Positions 8,954 to 18,054 are shown, numbered from the stretch's first letter. The stretch: 64,000 bases of DNA from Methylobacterium cerastii (GCF_022179125.1 NZ_BPQG01000079.1:1-64000); one strand, 5' to 3'. Numbers and translations are program-made. The notes: generated from the letters alone by a model not told the origin.

Positions 8954-9639
8954 GATACGGCTCCTGTTTGCGTAGCCCCGAACCAAGGGGCTGCTTAACG
9001 TGAAAAAATTTCGAATTCCAGCGCTCTAGCCTGGAACCGATCTGAACGGGCGGGTTCTGGACCGTTCTGTGCCGGTGTTTGCGGCGCTGACGCAAGCGGG
9101 CCACAGCCCCCGTCGCCATCGCCGGGCGCACAATTCGTTAGCGCGGACCCCATCCTGCCATTGCGTCGGCAATGCGACGGCATTCCCGGTAAACCGCATC
9201 CACGGTGATATTGCAGTGCGAAACGGCGCCTGCGCCACACATCGATGGGGAGAGCGAGGCGCGCCGGGCGTCGCTGCGTTGCAATCGAGGGGCTGCAAGA
9301 TTACTGAGCGCTGCGGCCTTGGCGCAACGATCGTGCCTCGGATGCGTCCTTTCCCGACGTCGTCCGGTGCGCGAACCCGGTCGGCGTCGCGCTTGCGTCC
9401 ACACGGCATCGTGAGACGTGCGGACCGCGAACGGGCCCGGTCCTGCAGCTATGCCGGGCCGTGGGCGGACGAGAGGTCGACGCGTCGGGGTCCGGCGCTT
9501 CGTCCATTAGGGTCGGCCCGAGGGCTCGGTCCAAGGGCTCGCGCCGCCGACGGATCCTGCGGGAACCGGGGCGGCAGCATCGAAGGTTCGAGAGGGATGC
9601 GGCCTGGAAGGGCGGCAGCTCCAGGTAGGTAGGGTACTC
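8954..9639. other. 686-bp intergenic region between divergent hpnH and hpnN
   Basis: No convincing gene is seen here. Open frames on both strands lack family signatures and look like GC-rich shadows. The region must hold the promoters for hpnH (minus) and hpnN (plus). Close to hpnH there is a short AT-rich stretch (9001-9016) and an inverted repeat TTCCAG (9016-9021)/CTGGAA (9031-9036) with a 9-base spacer. It is the longest gene-free stretch in the window. Confidence 0.5.
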
Positions 9640-12297
9640 GTGATCGAACGACTCGTCGCGTTTTCCGTCCGGCATCGGTGGGTCGTGATCGCCCTGGTGG
9701 CGCTGATTACCGCTGCGAGCACCGGGGTCGCCGCGCACCTGTTCCGCATCAACACCGATGTCGAGCGCCTGATCGACCCGAAGGAGCCGTGGCGCCAGGA
9801 CGAGATCAACTACGAGAAGGCGTTCCCGCAGCGCACGAACACCGTCGTGGCGGTGATCGACGGCAAGACGCCGGAGCAGGCCGAGGAGGCCGCGAACGCC
9901 TTCGCCAAGGCGATCGCCGTCCACAAGAACCTGATCGAGACCGTCTACCGCCCCGACGGCGGCCCCTTCTTCGAGAAGAACGGCCTGCTGCTGCTTCCGC
10001 AGGCGGAGCTCGAGAAGACCACCGAGCAGCTCGTGCAGCAACAGGGCCTGCTCGGGCCGCTGGCCTCGGATCCGAGCCTGCGCGGCGTGATGCGCGTCCT
10101 CGGGCTCGGCGCGCGCGGCATCAAGAGCGGCGACGCCAAGATCGAAGACCTCGACAAGCCGATGGGCGAGATCGATCGGACGCTGCAGACGGTGCTCGAC
10201 GGCAAGCCCGCGCGGATGTCCTGGCAGCTCCTTCTCTCGGGCGGCGAGAGCAAGACCACCGACCTGCGCAAGTTCGTGTTGATGCAGCCGGTGCTGGACT
10301 TCAACGCGCTGCAGCCGGGCTACACGGCGACCAAGCTGATCCGCAACGTCGCCAAGGATCTCAACATCGATGCCGAGCACGGGTTGACGATGCGGCTCAC
10401 CGGCCCGGTGGCGGTCGCCGACGACGAGTTCGCGACGCTCTCGGACGACGCGCTGCTCAACAACCTCGTCACGGTCGGCGCCATCGTCTTGTTCCTGTGG
10501 CTCGCGCTCCGTTCGGCGCCGCTGGTCGTGTCGGTGCTGATCACCACCTTCTCCGGCCTGATCGTCACGGCGGCGCTCGGCTTGCTGATGGTCGGCGAGC
10601 TGAACCCGATCTCGGTCGCCTTCGCGGCTTTGTTCGTCGGCCTCGGCATCGATTTCGGCATCCAGTTCTCGGTCCGCTACCGCGCCGACCGCTACGAGCA
10701 GCCGACCCTCGAAGACGCGATTCGCGCCGCCGCGCGCGGCGTCGGCTGGTCGCTGACGCTGGCGGCGGTGTCCCTCATCGCCGGCTTCTTCGCCTTCCTG
10801 CCGACGGCCTTCCGCGGCGTCTCCGAGCTCGGCCTCATCGCCGGCGTCGGCATGGTCGTGGCCTACTTGTTCGCGATCACCTTCCTGCCCGCGCTCATCG
10901 CTGTCTTCCGGCCGAAGGGCGAGAAGGTTGCGGTGGAGACGACGTGGCTCGCCGGCGTCGATCCGTGGATCATCCGCAACCGCAAGGCCGTGCTGATCGC
11001 CGTCGGCCTGATCACGCTGGCCGGCGCGCCGCTGCTGTGGAAGCTGCCGTTCGATTCGAACCCGATGCACCTGCGCAGCCCGCACGTGGAATCGATCGCG
11101 ACCTACCTCGACCTGATCAAGGACCCCGCCACGAGCCCGAACGTTGCCGACGTGCTGGCGCCGAGCGTGGACGCCGTGCCGGAGGTGACCAAGAAGCTCG
11201 CCGCGTTGCCGCTTGCGGCCGACATCATGAGCATCGACACCTTCGTGCCACGCGACCAGGACAAGAAGCTCGCGACCGTCGCCGAGACGGCGGAGTTGCT
11301 CGATCCGATCCTGAACCCGACGCGCAAGCCACCGCCGCCGACGGACGCCGACAACGTCAAGGCGTTGAAGGACACCGCGACCGCCCTGTCCGGCATCGCC
11401 GGCGGCAACGCGCCCGGCAACAAGACCGCGGGGCAGCTCTCGCGGACCCTCGAGAAGCTCGCGGCCGCACCGGTGGCGAAGCGCGAAGCCGCGTCGGTCG
11501 CCCTCACCACCGATCTCGGTCCCCTGCTCGCGCGGCTTCGCGGGATTCTGCACCCCGAGAGGATCAGCCTCGCCAACCTGCCGCCGCAGCTGAAGGCCGA
11601 GTGGGTCGCCCCAGACGGCCGCGCCCGCATCGAGGTCCACCCGAAGGGCAACTCGAACGACGACGAGGTGCTGCGCCAGTTCGCGGCCGAGATCCAGACC
11701 GTCGCGCCGCACGCCACCGGCGCGCCGATCGCCACGACCTCGTCGAGCTACACCATCCTCGGCGCCTTCGTTCAGGCGGCGGTGACGGCTCTCGTCCTGA
11801 TCTTCATCATCCTCTCGGTGGCGCTGCGTAAGCCGTGGGACGTGGCGATGACGCTGGGGCCGCTGGTGCTCGCCACCCTTTGGACGCTGATGGCCCTGCA
11901 CGTCGTCGGCATGCCGCTGAACTTCGCCAACATCATCGCGTTGCCGCTGATGCTCGCGGTCGGCGTGGCCTTCCACATCTACTACGTGATCGCCTGGCGC
12001 GCCGGCGTCACCGACATGCTGGCCTCCAGCCTAACGCGGGCGATCTTCTTCTCGGCGCTGACCACCGGCACCGCCTTCGGCTCGCTCGTGCTGTCGAGCC
12101 ATCCCGGCACGGCGAGCATGGGCAAGCTGCTGGCGCTGTCGCTGTTCTTCACGCTGATCGCGGCCTTCTTCGTGGTGCCGGCCTTCCTCGGCCCGCCGCC
12201 GAAGCAGCCCGACGCCGACCGTCCCGAAGGCGAAGAAGCCGGACGCCTGCCGGGTGCGGGCTCCAAGGTCCACGCGGAGCCCGCCGCCGTGAAGTGA
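9640..12297 (+). CDS. hpnN: hopanoid transporter HpnN (RND superfamily)
   Basis: This 885-residue RND-type membrane protein of the HpnN/MMPL type is held to move hopanoids to the outer membrane. It has an N-terminal helix (about 12-32), a large periplasmic loop, and a cluster of helices around 280-420 containing the RND signature GLGIDFGIQFSVRY. The arrangement repeats with a helix near 450, a second loop and a final helix cluster (about 710-850). It starts at GTG; a purine-rich GGTAGGTAGGG precedes it. It is monocistronic, with its own terminator. Confidence 0.93.
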   Translation: MIERLVAFSVRHRWVVIALVALITAASTGVAAHLFRINTDVERLIDPKEPWRQDEINYEKAFPQRTNTVVAVIDGKTPEQAEEAANAFAKAIAVHKNLIETVYRPDGGPFFEKNGLLLLPQAELEKTTEQLVQQQGLLGPLASDPSLRGVMRVLGLGARGIKSGDAKIEDLDKPMGEIDRTLQTVLDGKPARMSWQLLLSGGESKTTDLRKFVLMQPVLDFNALQPGYTATKLIRNVAKDLNIDAEHGLTMRLTGPVAVADDEFATLSDDALLNNLVTVGAIVLFLWLALRSAPLVVSVLITTFSGLIVTAALGLLMVGELNPISVAFAALFVGLGIDFGIQFSVRYRADRYEQPTLEDAIRAAARGVGWSLTLAAVSLIAGFFAFLPTAFRGVSELGLIAGVGMVVAYLFAITFLPALIAVFRPKGEKVAVETTWLAGVDPWIIRNRKAVLIAVGLITLAGAPLLWKLPFDSNPMHLRSPHVESIATYLDLIKDPATSPNVADVLAPSVDAVPEVTKKLAALPLAADIMSIDTFVPRDQDKKLATVAETAELLDPILNPTRKPPPPTDADNVKALKDTATALSGIAGGNAPGNKTAGQLSRTLEKLAAAPVAKREAASVALTTDLGPLLARLRGILHPERISLANLPPQLKAEWVAPDGRARIEVHPKGNSNDDEVLRQFAAEIQTVAPHATGAPIATTSSSYTILGAFVQAAVTALVLIFIILSVALRKPWDVAMTLGPLVLATLWTLMALHVVGMPLNFANIIALPLMLAVGVAFHIYYVIAWRAGVTDMLASSLTRAIFFSALTTGTAFGSLVLSSHPGTASMGKLLALSLFFTLIAAFFVVPAFLGPPPKQPDADRPEGEEAGRLPGAGSKVHAEPAAVK

Positions 12298-12324
12298 CGG
12301 CGGTCGTCCCTGAAGCCTTGAACG

Positions 12325-12356
12325 CGGCGCCGTCCTGCCAAGGACGGCGCCGTTTT
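12325..12356 (+). terminator. rho-independent terminator of hpnN
   Basis: A perfect 12-bp stem (CGGCGCCGTCCT and complement) with a GCCA loop is followed by TTTTCGTTTTCG, 27 bases after the hpnN stop. Confidence 0.9.
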
Positions 12357-12435
12357 CGTTTTCGCTGGAAGACGCGATCAGTGCGCGTGCGTGGCCGTCC
12401 CAGTCGCGGCCGGGTCTTGTTGCGTGAAACCTTCG

Positions 12436-12520
12436 TAACGTGACGTTATCGCGCGTATATAATGCCTAATGCGATTAGTAGTGGTTATACAATGCGTATA
12501 ATATAGTATCAACGACGTTG
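12436..12520. promoter_or_regulatory. AT-rich patch bounded by two palindromes
   Basis: This 85-bp stretch is far richer in A+T than its surroundings, with repeated GCGTATA and TATAAT-like runs. It begins with the perfect odd palindrome TAACGTGACGTTA (12436-12448) and ends with CAACGACGTTG (12510-12520). It lies between the 3' ends of hpnN and hpnK, where no promoter is needed for either gene. Function unknown. Confidence 0.4.
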
Positions 12521-12569
12521 ATCGGATCGTTCTCTATTCACCGAAGGCGTGGTCTATCCGCCGTGCGCC

Positions 12570-13409
12570 CTACGAAAAATCCGAAAACCCGCCGCGGATG
12601 ATCTTTTCTTGCGCGAGAATCGTTATCGCTTCGGGGGCGACGAGCGCGTCGCGTTCGGCGGCGTAGGCGTAGCCGGGCGCCTCGCCCGGGAAACCTCCGG
12701 CGGTCGCGGGATGGGTGTAGAGCTCCGTCAGCCCGTCCGGCAGGTTGGCCAGCAGCGCGGCGACGCGGGGCGGCGTCATCGCCCCGGACCAAGCCAGCCC
12801 GAGGGTGCGGTCGGGGATCGTCAGGCTCATCCTGCGGGCGCGCACCGCGAGCAGGGCGGCCCAGGGGGCGGTGTCGAGGGCCGCACGCGGGGTCGCGCCG
12901 GGCTCGGCCAGCCGGAGCACCGCACGGGGCTCGCGCGGCACCCGAATCGCCCGCATCCCGTAACGCGGTCCGGTCGCCAGCACCGCGCCCGCGATCAGCG
13001 GATGGACGTGGAAGTGCTTGTGGGCGTTGACATGGTCCAGCAGCAAACCCGTCTCCCGGAACGCCTCGAACTGCGCCGTGATCTCGGCGCTGAGCTGGCG
13101 CCGGGCGGCGGGCTTCAGCGCCAGGTCGAGGCCGAGGCGCTCCATGTCGCGGCGCATCAGGCCGTCCGCATCGGTCAGGTCCGGCAGCTGGGCGGTCGGC
13201 AGCGTCGGCCAGGCCTCGACCAGCACCAGGTGCAGCCCCACCCGCAGCGACGGCATCCGCCTGGCGCGGGCGACCGCGTCCGCGGCGGCGGGTGCCGACA
13301 CCATCAGGCTCGCCGCGGTGAGGATGCCGTCGCGATGCGCCTGCTCGACGGCCTCGTTGACCTCGCGGCTGAGGCCGAAATCGTCGGCGGTGACGACGAG
13401 ACGCTTCAC
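12570..13409 (-). CDS. hpnK: hopanoid head-group deacetylase HpnK
   Basis: This 279-residue YdjC/ChbG-like carbohydrate deacetylase is assigned as HpnK, which removes the acetyl group from the N-acetylglucosaminyl bacteriohopanetetrol made by HpnI. The N-terminal metal-binding Asp pair is visible (KRLVVTADDFGLS), as are the His motifs VGLHLVLVEAWP and DHVNAHKHFHVHP. The GTG at 13409 was chosen because GGGGAG sits 5 bases upstream; a GTG two codons earlier is possible. It follows hpnJ, but a terminator separates them, so it may have its own promoter. Confidence 0.92.
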   Translation of the reverse strand: MKRLVVTADDFGLSREVNEAVEQAHRDGILTAASLMVSAPAAADAVARARRMPSLRVGLHLVLVEAWPTLPTAQLPDLTDADGLMRRDMERLGLDLALKPAARRQLSAEITAQFEAFRETGLLLDHVNAHKHFHVHPLIAGAVLATGPRYGMRAIRVPREPRAVLRLAEPGATPRAALDTAPWAALLAVRARRMSLTIPDRTLGLAWSGAMTPPRVAALLANLPDGLTELYTHPATAGGFPGEAPGYAYAAERDALVAPEAITILAQEKIIRGGFSDFS

Positions 13410-13484
13410 GGACACTCCCCAGGAACGCAGATCGCGAGCAGGGCACCTGCCCTCCACCCGCCGGGGCCTTAGGCCCAATAAACG

Positions 13485-13512
13485 AAAACGGCCGGGCTGC
13501 GAGGCCCGGCCG
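13485..13512 (-). terminator. rho-independent terminator after hpnJ
   Basis: Read on the minus strand, a perfect 9-bp stem CGGCCGGGC/GCCCGGCCG with a 6-nt loop is followed by TTTTCGTTT. It lies between the hpnJ stop and the hpnK start. Confidence 0.85.
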
Positions 13513-13536
13513 ACGACATCATGAGACCGAAAGGGT

Positions 13537-14970
13537 TCAGGCGGCCTTGGCGGTACCCTGACGCTCCTTGAGGAAGCGGTAGAACTCCACGCCTTCGCGC
13601 AGGCGCCGCTTCATCATGTCGGGCGAGCGGACCATCTCGGAGACGATCGAGGCGATCTTCGGGGCACGGAAGTAGAACTTGCGATAGAACTCCTCGACCG
13701 CCGCGTAGATCTCGGCATGCGACAGGTGCGGGTAGTGCAGCGGTGCGATCTGCACCCCGTTCTCATCGACGAGCTCGGCGTTCTCGACGTCGAGCCAGCC
13801 GTTCTCCACCGCCTGCTTGTAGAGGAATGTGCCGGGGTAAGGCGCCGCCAGCGAGGCCTGGATGGTGTGCGGATTGATGCGCTTGGCGAAGGCGATCGTC
13901 TCCTGGATCGTCTCGCGGGTCTCGCCCGGCAGGCCGACGATGAAGGTTCCGTGGATGGCGATGCCGAGGTCGTGGCAATCCTTGGTGAACTTCTCGGCGA
14001 CCTCGACGCGCATGCCCTTCTTGATGTTGTTCAGGATCTTCTGGTTGCCCGACTCGTAGCCGACCAGCAACAGGCGCAGGCCGTTGGCCTTCAGCACTTC
14101 CAGGGTCTCACGGGGAACGTTCGCCTTCGCGTTGCACGACCAGGTCACGCCGAGCTTGCCCAGCTCGCGCGCGATCTCCTCGGCGCGGGGCAGGTTGTCG
14201 GTGAAGGTGTCGTCGTCGAAGAAGAACTCCTTCGTCTGCGGGAACTCCTTCAGGCAGTACTTGATCTCTTCGATCACGTGCGCGACCGAGCGGGTGCGGT
14301 AGGTGTGCCCGCCCACCGTCTGCGGCCACAGGCAGAAGGTGCAGCGGCTCTTGCAGCCGCGGCCGGAATAGAACGAGATGTACGGGTGCTTGAGGTACCC
14401 GATGAAGTACTTCTCCATCTCGAGGTCGCGCTTGTACACGCTCGTGACGAAGGGAAGCTGATCCATGTCGGTCATGATCTCGCGGTCCTCGTTGTGGACC
14501 ACGACGCCGTCGGCGTTGCGATAGGACAGACCCTTGATCTCCGACATCGGCGTGCCGTCGGCGACTTCCTTGACGGTGAAGTCGAACTCGTTGCGGGCGC
14601 AGAAGTCGATGCACGGGGCCTGGGCCATCGCGCCGGCGGCGTCCACCGCGACCTTCGCGCCGATCAGGCCGGCGATCAGCTTCGGGTTTGCGGCCTTCAG
14701 CGCCTCGACGGTCTTCACGTCCGACTTGAACGACGGCACCGAGGTGTGGAGCACGACCATGTCGAAGTCGTTGGCCTGGGCAACGATCTCCGGCAGCTTG
14801 ATGTTGTGCGGCGGCGCGTCGATCAGCTTCGAGTTCGGCACAAGGGCGGCCGGCTGGGCGAGCCAGGTCGGATACCAGAACGACTTGATCTCGCGCTTGG
14901 CCTGGTAGCGGGAACCGGCGCCGCCGTCGAAGCCGTCGAAGGTGGGAGCCTGAAGGAAGAGCGTGCGCAT
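13537..14970 (-). CDS. hpnJ: B12-binding radical SAM protein HpnJ (cyclitol ether synthesis)
   Basis: This 477-residue radical SAM protein has an N-terminal cobalamin-binding-like domain and a central radical SAM domain with Cys206, Cys210 and Cys213 (CKSRCTFC). From work on the family, HpnJ contracts the glucosamine ring of the hopanoid head group to give the bacteriohopanetetrol cyclitol ether. The frame is open about 54 codons upstream, but the ATG at 14970 gives the standard start MRTLFLQAPTFDGFDGG. It is the last gene of hpnL-M-I-J, 97 bases after hpnI. Confidence 0.94.
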   Translation of the reverse strand: MRTLFLQAPTFDGFDGGAGSRYQAKREIKSFWYPTWLAQPAALVPNSKLIDAPPHNIKLPEIVAQANDFDMVVLHTSVPSFKSDVKTVEALKAANPKLIAGLIGAKVAVDAAGAMAQAPCIDFCARNEFDFTVKEVADGTPMSEIKGLSYRNADGVVVHNEDREIMTDMDQLPFVTSVYKRDLEMEKYFIGYLKHPYISFYSGRGCKSRCTFCLWPQTVGGHTYRTRSVAHVIEEIKYCLKEFPQTKEFFFDDDTFTDNLPRAEEIARELGKLGVTWSCNAKANVPRETLEVLKANGLRLLLVGYESGNQKILNNIKKGMRVEVAEKFTKDCHDLGIAIHGTFIVGLPGETRETIQETIAFAKRINPHTIQASLAAPYPGTFLYKQAVENGWLDVENAELVDENGVQIAPLHYPHLSHAEIYAAVEEFYRKFYFRAPKIASIVSEMVRSPDMMKRRLREGVEFYRFLKERQGTAKAA

Positions 14971-15067
14971 GGGGTTCAAGGCCTCAGAGCAGGGCGATCG
15001 GGTCGGAAGGACGACGAATCGGGGACGAGAGAGTGAAACCGCAAGTCGAGACGGCGGGCTGGCAAGG

Positions 15068-16252
15068 TCAGACGGTGGGCGACTCAGCATCCTGGCCGAG
15101 ATTGCCCTCCGGAATAAGCGTTCCATCCGCAACGACGCGATAATCGTGACCTTTCCATGTCACCGCACCCGATACGAAGCTCCATGAGAAGTTCGCGAAC
15201 GAGAGGATGTCGCGGATCGGCAACAGCCAGTAGGGATGAGGGCCTATGCCGAAGGCGCGCTCCAGCCGCATCGACAGGATGATGCGGCAGGCGAGCGCCA
15301 GCGCGGCGACGCCGAGCGCGGTTGCGCCGGCCTCCGGCATGAGTGCCGCGATGAGGGCGATCGGAAAGGCGTGGGTGACGATCGAGCCGGCATAGCCAGC
15401 CGGGTCGACGTTGCGGATGGTGCGGTTCCAGCGCAGCTCGTGGCTCCAGAGGCCCGCGATCGCGGTGTCGACGCAGGTATGCCCGATCGTAAAATTCGGG
15501 ATCGCCACCCGGCCGCCGAGGCCACGCAGGGCCTCGCCGATGGCGTAGTCGTCGGCGAGGTCGTCCTTGAAGGTCGCGAAGCCGCCGATTTTGGCGAGGG
15601 ACGCCGCCGTGAAGGCGATGGTCGAGCCGAAGCAGGGCTTGGCGAGGCCGAGCGCGGTGCCCATCACGACGTTGGGCAGGAACTGCACGTCGATCGCCAG
15701 CGCCGAGAGCTGGGCGTAGACGCCCCGGTCGGCCGGGATGCCGTGGTAGAGGCAGGTCACGCCGGTGACGCCGGGGGCCGACAGCTCGGCCACGACCCGC
15801 GTGAGGTAGTCTGGGCGCACCACCATGTCGCTGTCGGCGAGCACGACGACCTCGTTGGCGATCGCGTCCGACATGTTGATCAGGTTCGAGACCTTGCGGT
15901 TCGAGCCGTGCTGACGCGCGTCGACGACGAGGTCGATCCGCAGGGCCGGAAAGGCCGCCTCGATCCGCCGCACGACGCCGATCGAGGGATCGCCGACGCT
16001 CTGCACGCCGAACACGATCTGCACCGGGCCGGCATAGTCCTGGGCGCAGAAGGTCGCAAGGTTGTCGAACAGGTTCGGCTCGAGGCCGCAGAGGGGCTTC
16101 AGCACGGTGACCGACGGCCGATCCGCGCCCTCAGCGAACTCGGGCGCCGGCGTCGCGGAGAACCGCCCGGCGAGGAACGCCGCGGTCAACGCGTAGAGGC
16201 AGCCCGCGAGCGCGGGGACCAGAAGGATCGGCGAGAGCCAGGTGAGGTCCAT
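15068..16252 (-). CDS. hpnI: hopanoid glycosyltransferase HpnI
   Basis: This 394-residue family 2/21-type glycosyltransferase transfers N-acetylglucosamine to bacteriohopanetetrol. It has an N-terminal membrane helix (about 5-29), the nucleotide-sugar DxD-like motif Asp140-Ser-Asp142 (VLADSDMV), a later acid in DDLADDYAIGEAL, and the (Q/R)xxRW-like HELRWNRTIRN of ceramide glucosyltransferase relatives, then C-terminal hydrophobic helices. Residues up to the stop extend past HpnJ's upstream frame without overlap. It is flanked by hpnM and hpnJ, which fits a head-group operon. Confidence 0.93.
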   Translation of the reverse strand: MDLTWLSPILLVPALAGCLYALTAAFLAGRFSATPAPEFAEGADRPSVTVLKPLCGLEPNLFDNLATFCAQDYAGPVQIVFGVQSVGDPSIGVVRRIEAAFPALRIDLVVDARQHGSNRKVSNLINMSDAIANEVVVLADSDMVVRPDYLTRVVAELSAPGVTGVTCLYHGIPADRGVYAQLSALAIDVQFLPNVVMGTALGLAKPCFGSTIAFTAASLAKIGGFATFKDDLADDYAIGEALRGLGGRVAIPNFTIGHTCVDTAIAGLWSHELRWNRTIRNVDPAGYAGSIVTHAFPIALIAALMPEAGATALGVAALALACRIILSMRLERAFGIGPHPYWLLPIRDILSFANFSWSFVSGAVTWKGHDYRVVADGTLIPEGNLGQDAESPTV

Positions 16253-16327
16253 GGGAACGTCGCTCGGTCGCGGGAGGCGAGAATCGGTGGGCCGCGGCGG
16301 GCGGCGCGAAGGTTCTGTGCAGGCCGT

Positions 16328-16924
16328 TCAAGGCGCCGGTTTGGCGGCCAGCATGCCGTCGGTGCGTTGGCGAAGGAATTTCAGCACCCCGTCGGCCCCG
16401 CCTGCCTTCAGCGGTGGGCCGAGGGTCGTCCGCTGTCCCGCGATCTCGCTGACGTTGCCGTTGAGCAGCACGTCCTGGATGCGGTTGTCGGCGTTCACGA
16501 CGAAGTCGATCTGCGAATCGTCGCCGTCCGGGGTGGTCACGTGGGTGAGCACGCGCTGGTTACTGCCGCTCGGCTCGCTTTTGCGGGTCACCTCAAACTT
16601 CGCGCCCGCCGCCCGCGCGAGGCGGTTGGCGTAGGTCACGACGAAGTTGCGTCGGAACGCCTCCGTGATCGCACCCTGCTGCTCGGGGGTGAAGTCGGCC
16701 CATTTGGCGCCGATCGCGAGGCGGACCATCGCCGGGTAGTCGAAGGATCGCTCGAGGGTCGGGCCGACCGCGTCGACCCGGTCCTTCAGGGTTCCGGCGC
16801 CGTTCTTCACGGTGGCGTCGAAGCGGGCGTAGAGCCCGTCGACGACGGCGACCGCCGGATCGTCGGCGGCCGACGCCGGGACCGCGGCGGCGGCGAGCGC
16901 CAGCGCGACGAGGAACCGGCGCAT
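16328..16924 (-). CDS. hpnM: HpnM, MlaC/Ttg2D-like periplasmic lipid-binding protein
   Basis: This 198-residue protein has a signal peptide (Met-Arg-Arg, then FLVALALAAAAVPASA with cleavage likely before ADDP) and the MlaC/toluene-tolerance Ttg2D fold, recognised by DYPAMVRLAIGAKWADFTPE and the segment ending in FRRNFVVTYANRL. MlaC relatives carry phospholipid through the periplasm, so a role in moving hopanoids is plausible but unproven. Its ATG overlaps the hpnL stop by one base (TGATG), so the two are coupled. A 75-base gap separates it from hpnI. Confidence 0.9.
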   Translation of the reverse strand: MRRFLVALALAAAAVPASAADDPAVAVVDGLYARFDATVKNGAGTLKDRVDAVGPTLERSFDYPAMVRLAIGAKWADFTPEQQGAITEAFRRNFVVTYANRLARAAGAKFEVTRKSEPSGSNQRVLTHVTTPDGDDSQIDFVVNADNRIQDVLLNGNVSEIAGQRTTLGPPLKAGGADGVLKFLRQRTDGMLAAKPAP

Positions 16925-18054
16925 CAGGCGCACTTCTTCAATTCCGGCACCGCGGCGTCCTCGCTGTGGGCGTTCGCGCCGCGGGGGGGCGCGTAGCTGT
17001 AGAACGGTCCGAGCGTAGCCGGCACGGAGGCGCCGCCGACCCGGCGAAAGGTGGCCCGCTCCTCCTCCGGCGCGGGGGCGTCCGCCTCGGCGGCTTCGCG
17101 GCGGAGGCGGCCCTCCTGCGTGTGCCAGAGCCAGAGACCGGGGACGCCGACGAGCAGGTCGGCGAGGCGCTTCACCAGTGACAGGGCGAGCGCGACTTCC
17201 GCCGGGATGCCGAATAGGGCGCAGAGCGCGATCAGGCCGCCCTCCTGCGCGCCCAACGCCCCGGGCACCGCGAAGGCGGCGCCACGCACGGCCTGGGCGA
17301 GGCTTTCGATCACGATCGCCTCGGCGAAGCTCACCGGGTATCCCATGAAGTGCAGGCAGACGTAGACCTCGATCGTGCCGATCAGCCAGCCGACGAGGTG
17401 CACGCCGATGCCCGAGAAGATGCGCAGGGGCGCGCCGTAGAGGCGGCGCAGGTTGTCGTAGAGCACGTCGACGGCGCCGAGCGCCTGCCACTCGCGACCC
17501 GAGGCGAAGCGATCGACAATGCCCTGGATCAGGCGGTGCCCAGCCCGGCGCTGGATCAGGTAGAACGCGCCGATGGCCGGCGCCGCGATGGCGAGGCCGC
17601 CGGCTACGGTGCGCACGATCGGGCCGTCGCCGGCGAGCCACACCAGCAGCCCGAGGCCGCCCAGCGTGAACAGCAGCTGCGTCAGCGCCTGTGTCATCAT
17701 GTCGACGAACATGCTCGCGCCGGCGAGGCCGCCGGCGACGCCGCGCTTGGCCAGGAGGCGCGCGCCGACGAAGTCACCGCCCACCGTCGCCACCGGCAGC
17801 AGCGTGTTGATGCCCTCGCGCACGAAGCGCAGGTTGATGCAGGCAGAGAGGTTCGGCCGGCCGGAGACGGGGAAGATCACGTACCAGCCGAGGCCGGCCC
17901 ATGCGACGGCCACGGCGCGCGCGGCGACGACCGCCAGGGCGCCCCAACCGGCACTCACCACCGCCGCGGCCACATCCTCGAGACCGGAGGACAGAAACAG
18001 GCCGACGACCGTGCAGAGGCCGGCGATCAGGGCCAGGGTCGTCAGACGCTTCAT
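16924..18054 (-). CDS. hpnL: HpnL, LPG-synthase-like integral membrane protein
   Basis: This 376-residue integral membrane protein is of the lysylphosphatidylglycerol synthase TM/UPF0104 family variant found in hopanoid clusters. It has hydrophobic segments near residues 5-25, 30-60, 120-165 and 225-300, a conserved central NTLLPVATVGGDFVGARLL motif and a cytoplasmic Glu/Arg-rich tail with a C-terminal KKCA. Its biochemical role is unknown. It is the first gene of the hpnL-M-I-J operon, divergent from the amidinotransferase gene across a 208-bp shared promoter region. Confidence 0.9.
   Translation of the reverse strand: MKRLTTLALIAGLCTVVGLFLSSGLEDVAAAVVSAGWGALAVVAARAVAVAWAGLGWYVIFPVSGRPNLSACINLRFVREGINTLLPVATVGGDFVGARLLAKRGVAGGLAGASMFVDMMTQALTQLLFTLGGLGLLVWLAGDGPIVRTVAGGLAIAAPAIGAFYLIQRRAGHRLIQGIVDRFASGREWQALGAVDVLYDNLRRLYGAPLRIFSGIGVHLVGWLIGTIEVYVCLHFMGYPVSFAEAIVIESLAQAVRGAAFAVPGALGAQEGGLIALCALFGIPAEVALALSLVKRLADLLVGVPGLWLWHTQEGRLRREAAEADAPAPEEERATFRRVGGASVPATLGPFYSYAPPRGANAHSEDAAVPELKKCA

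Noticed and set aside
9069-9632. Possible 187-residue gene in the hpnH-hpnN gap
   Set aside because: The sequence is Arg-rich without domains, has no ribosome-binding site, and overlaps another unconvincing open frame on the opposite strand.
9301-11976. An 891-codon open frame antisense to hpnN
   Set aside because: It is an antisense shadow of HpnN caused by high GC third-position bias. Its translation is low-complexity Arg/Gly/Asp/His-rich with no family signature.
9640-12297. HpnN considered as a generic drug-efflux RND pump
   Set aside because: There is no adaptor or outer-membrane partner, it has MMPL/HpnN-type length and topology, and it lies within the hopanoid genes.
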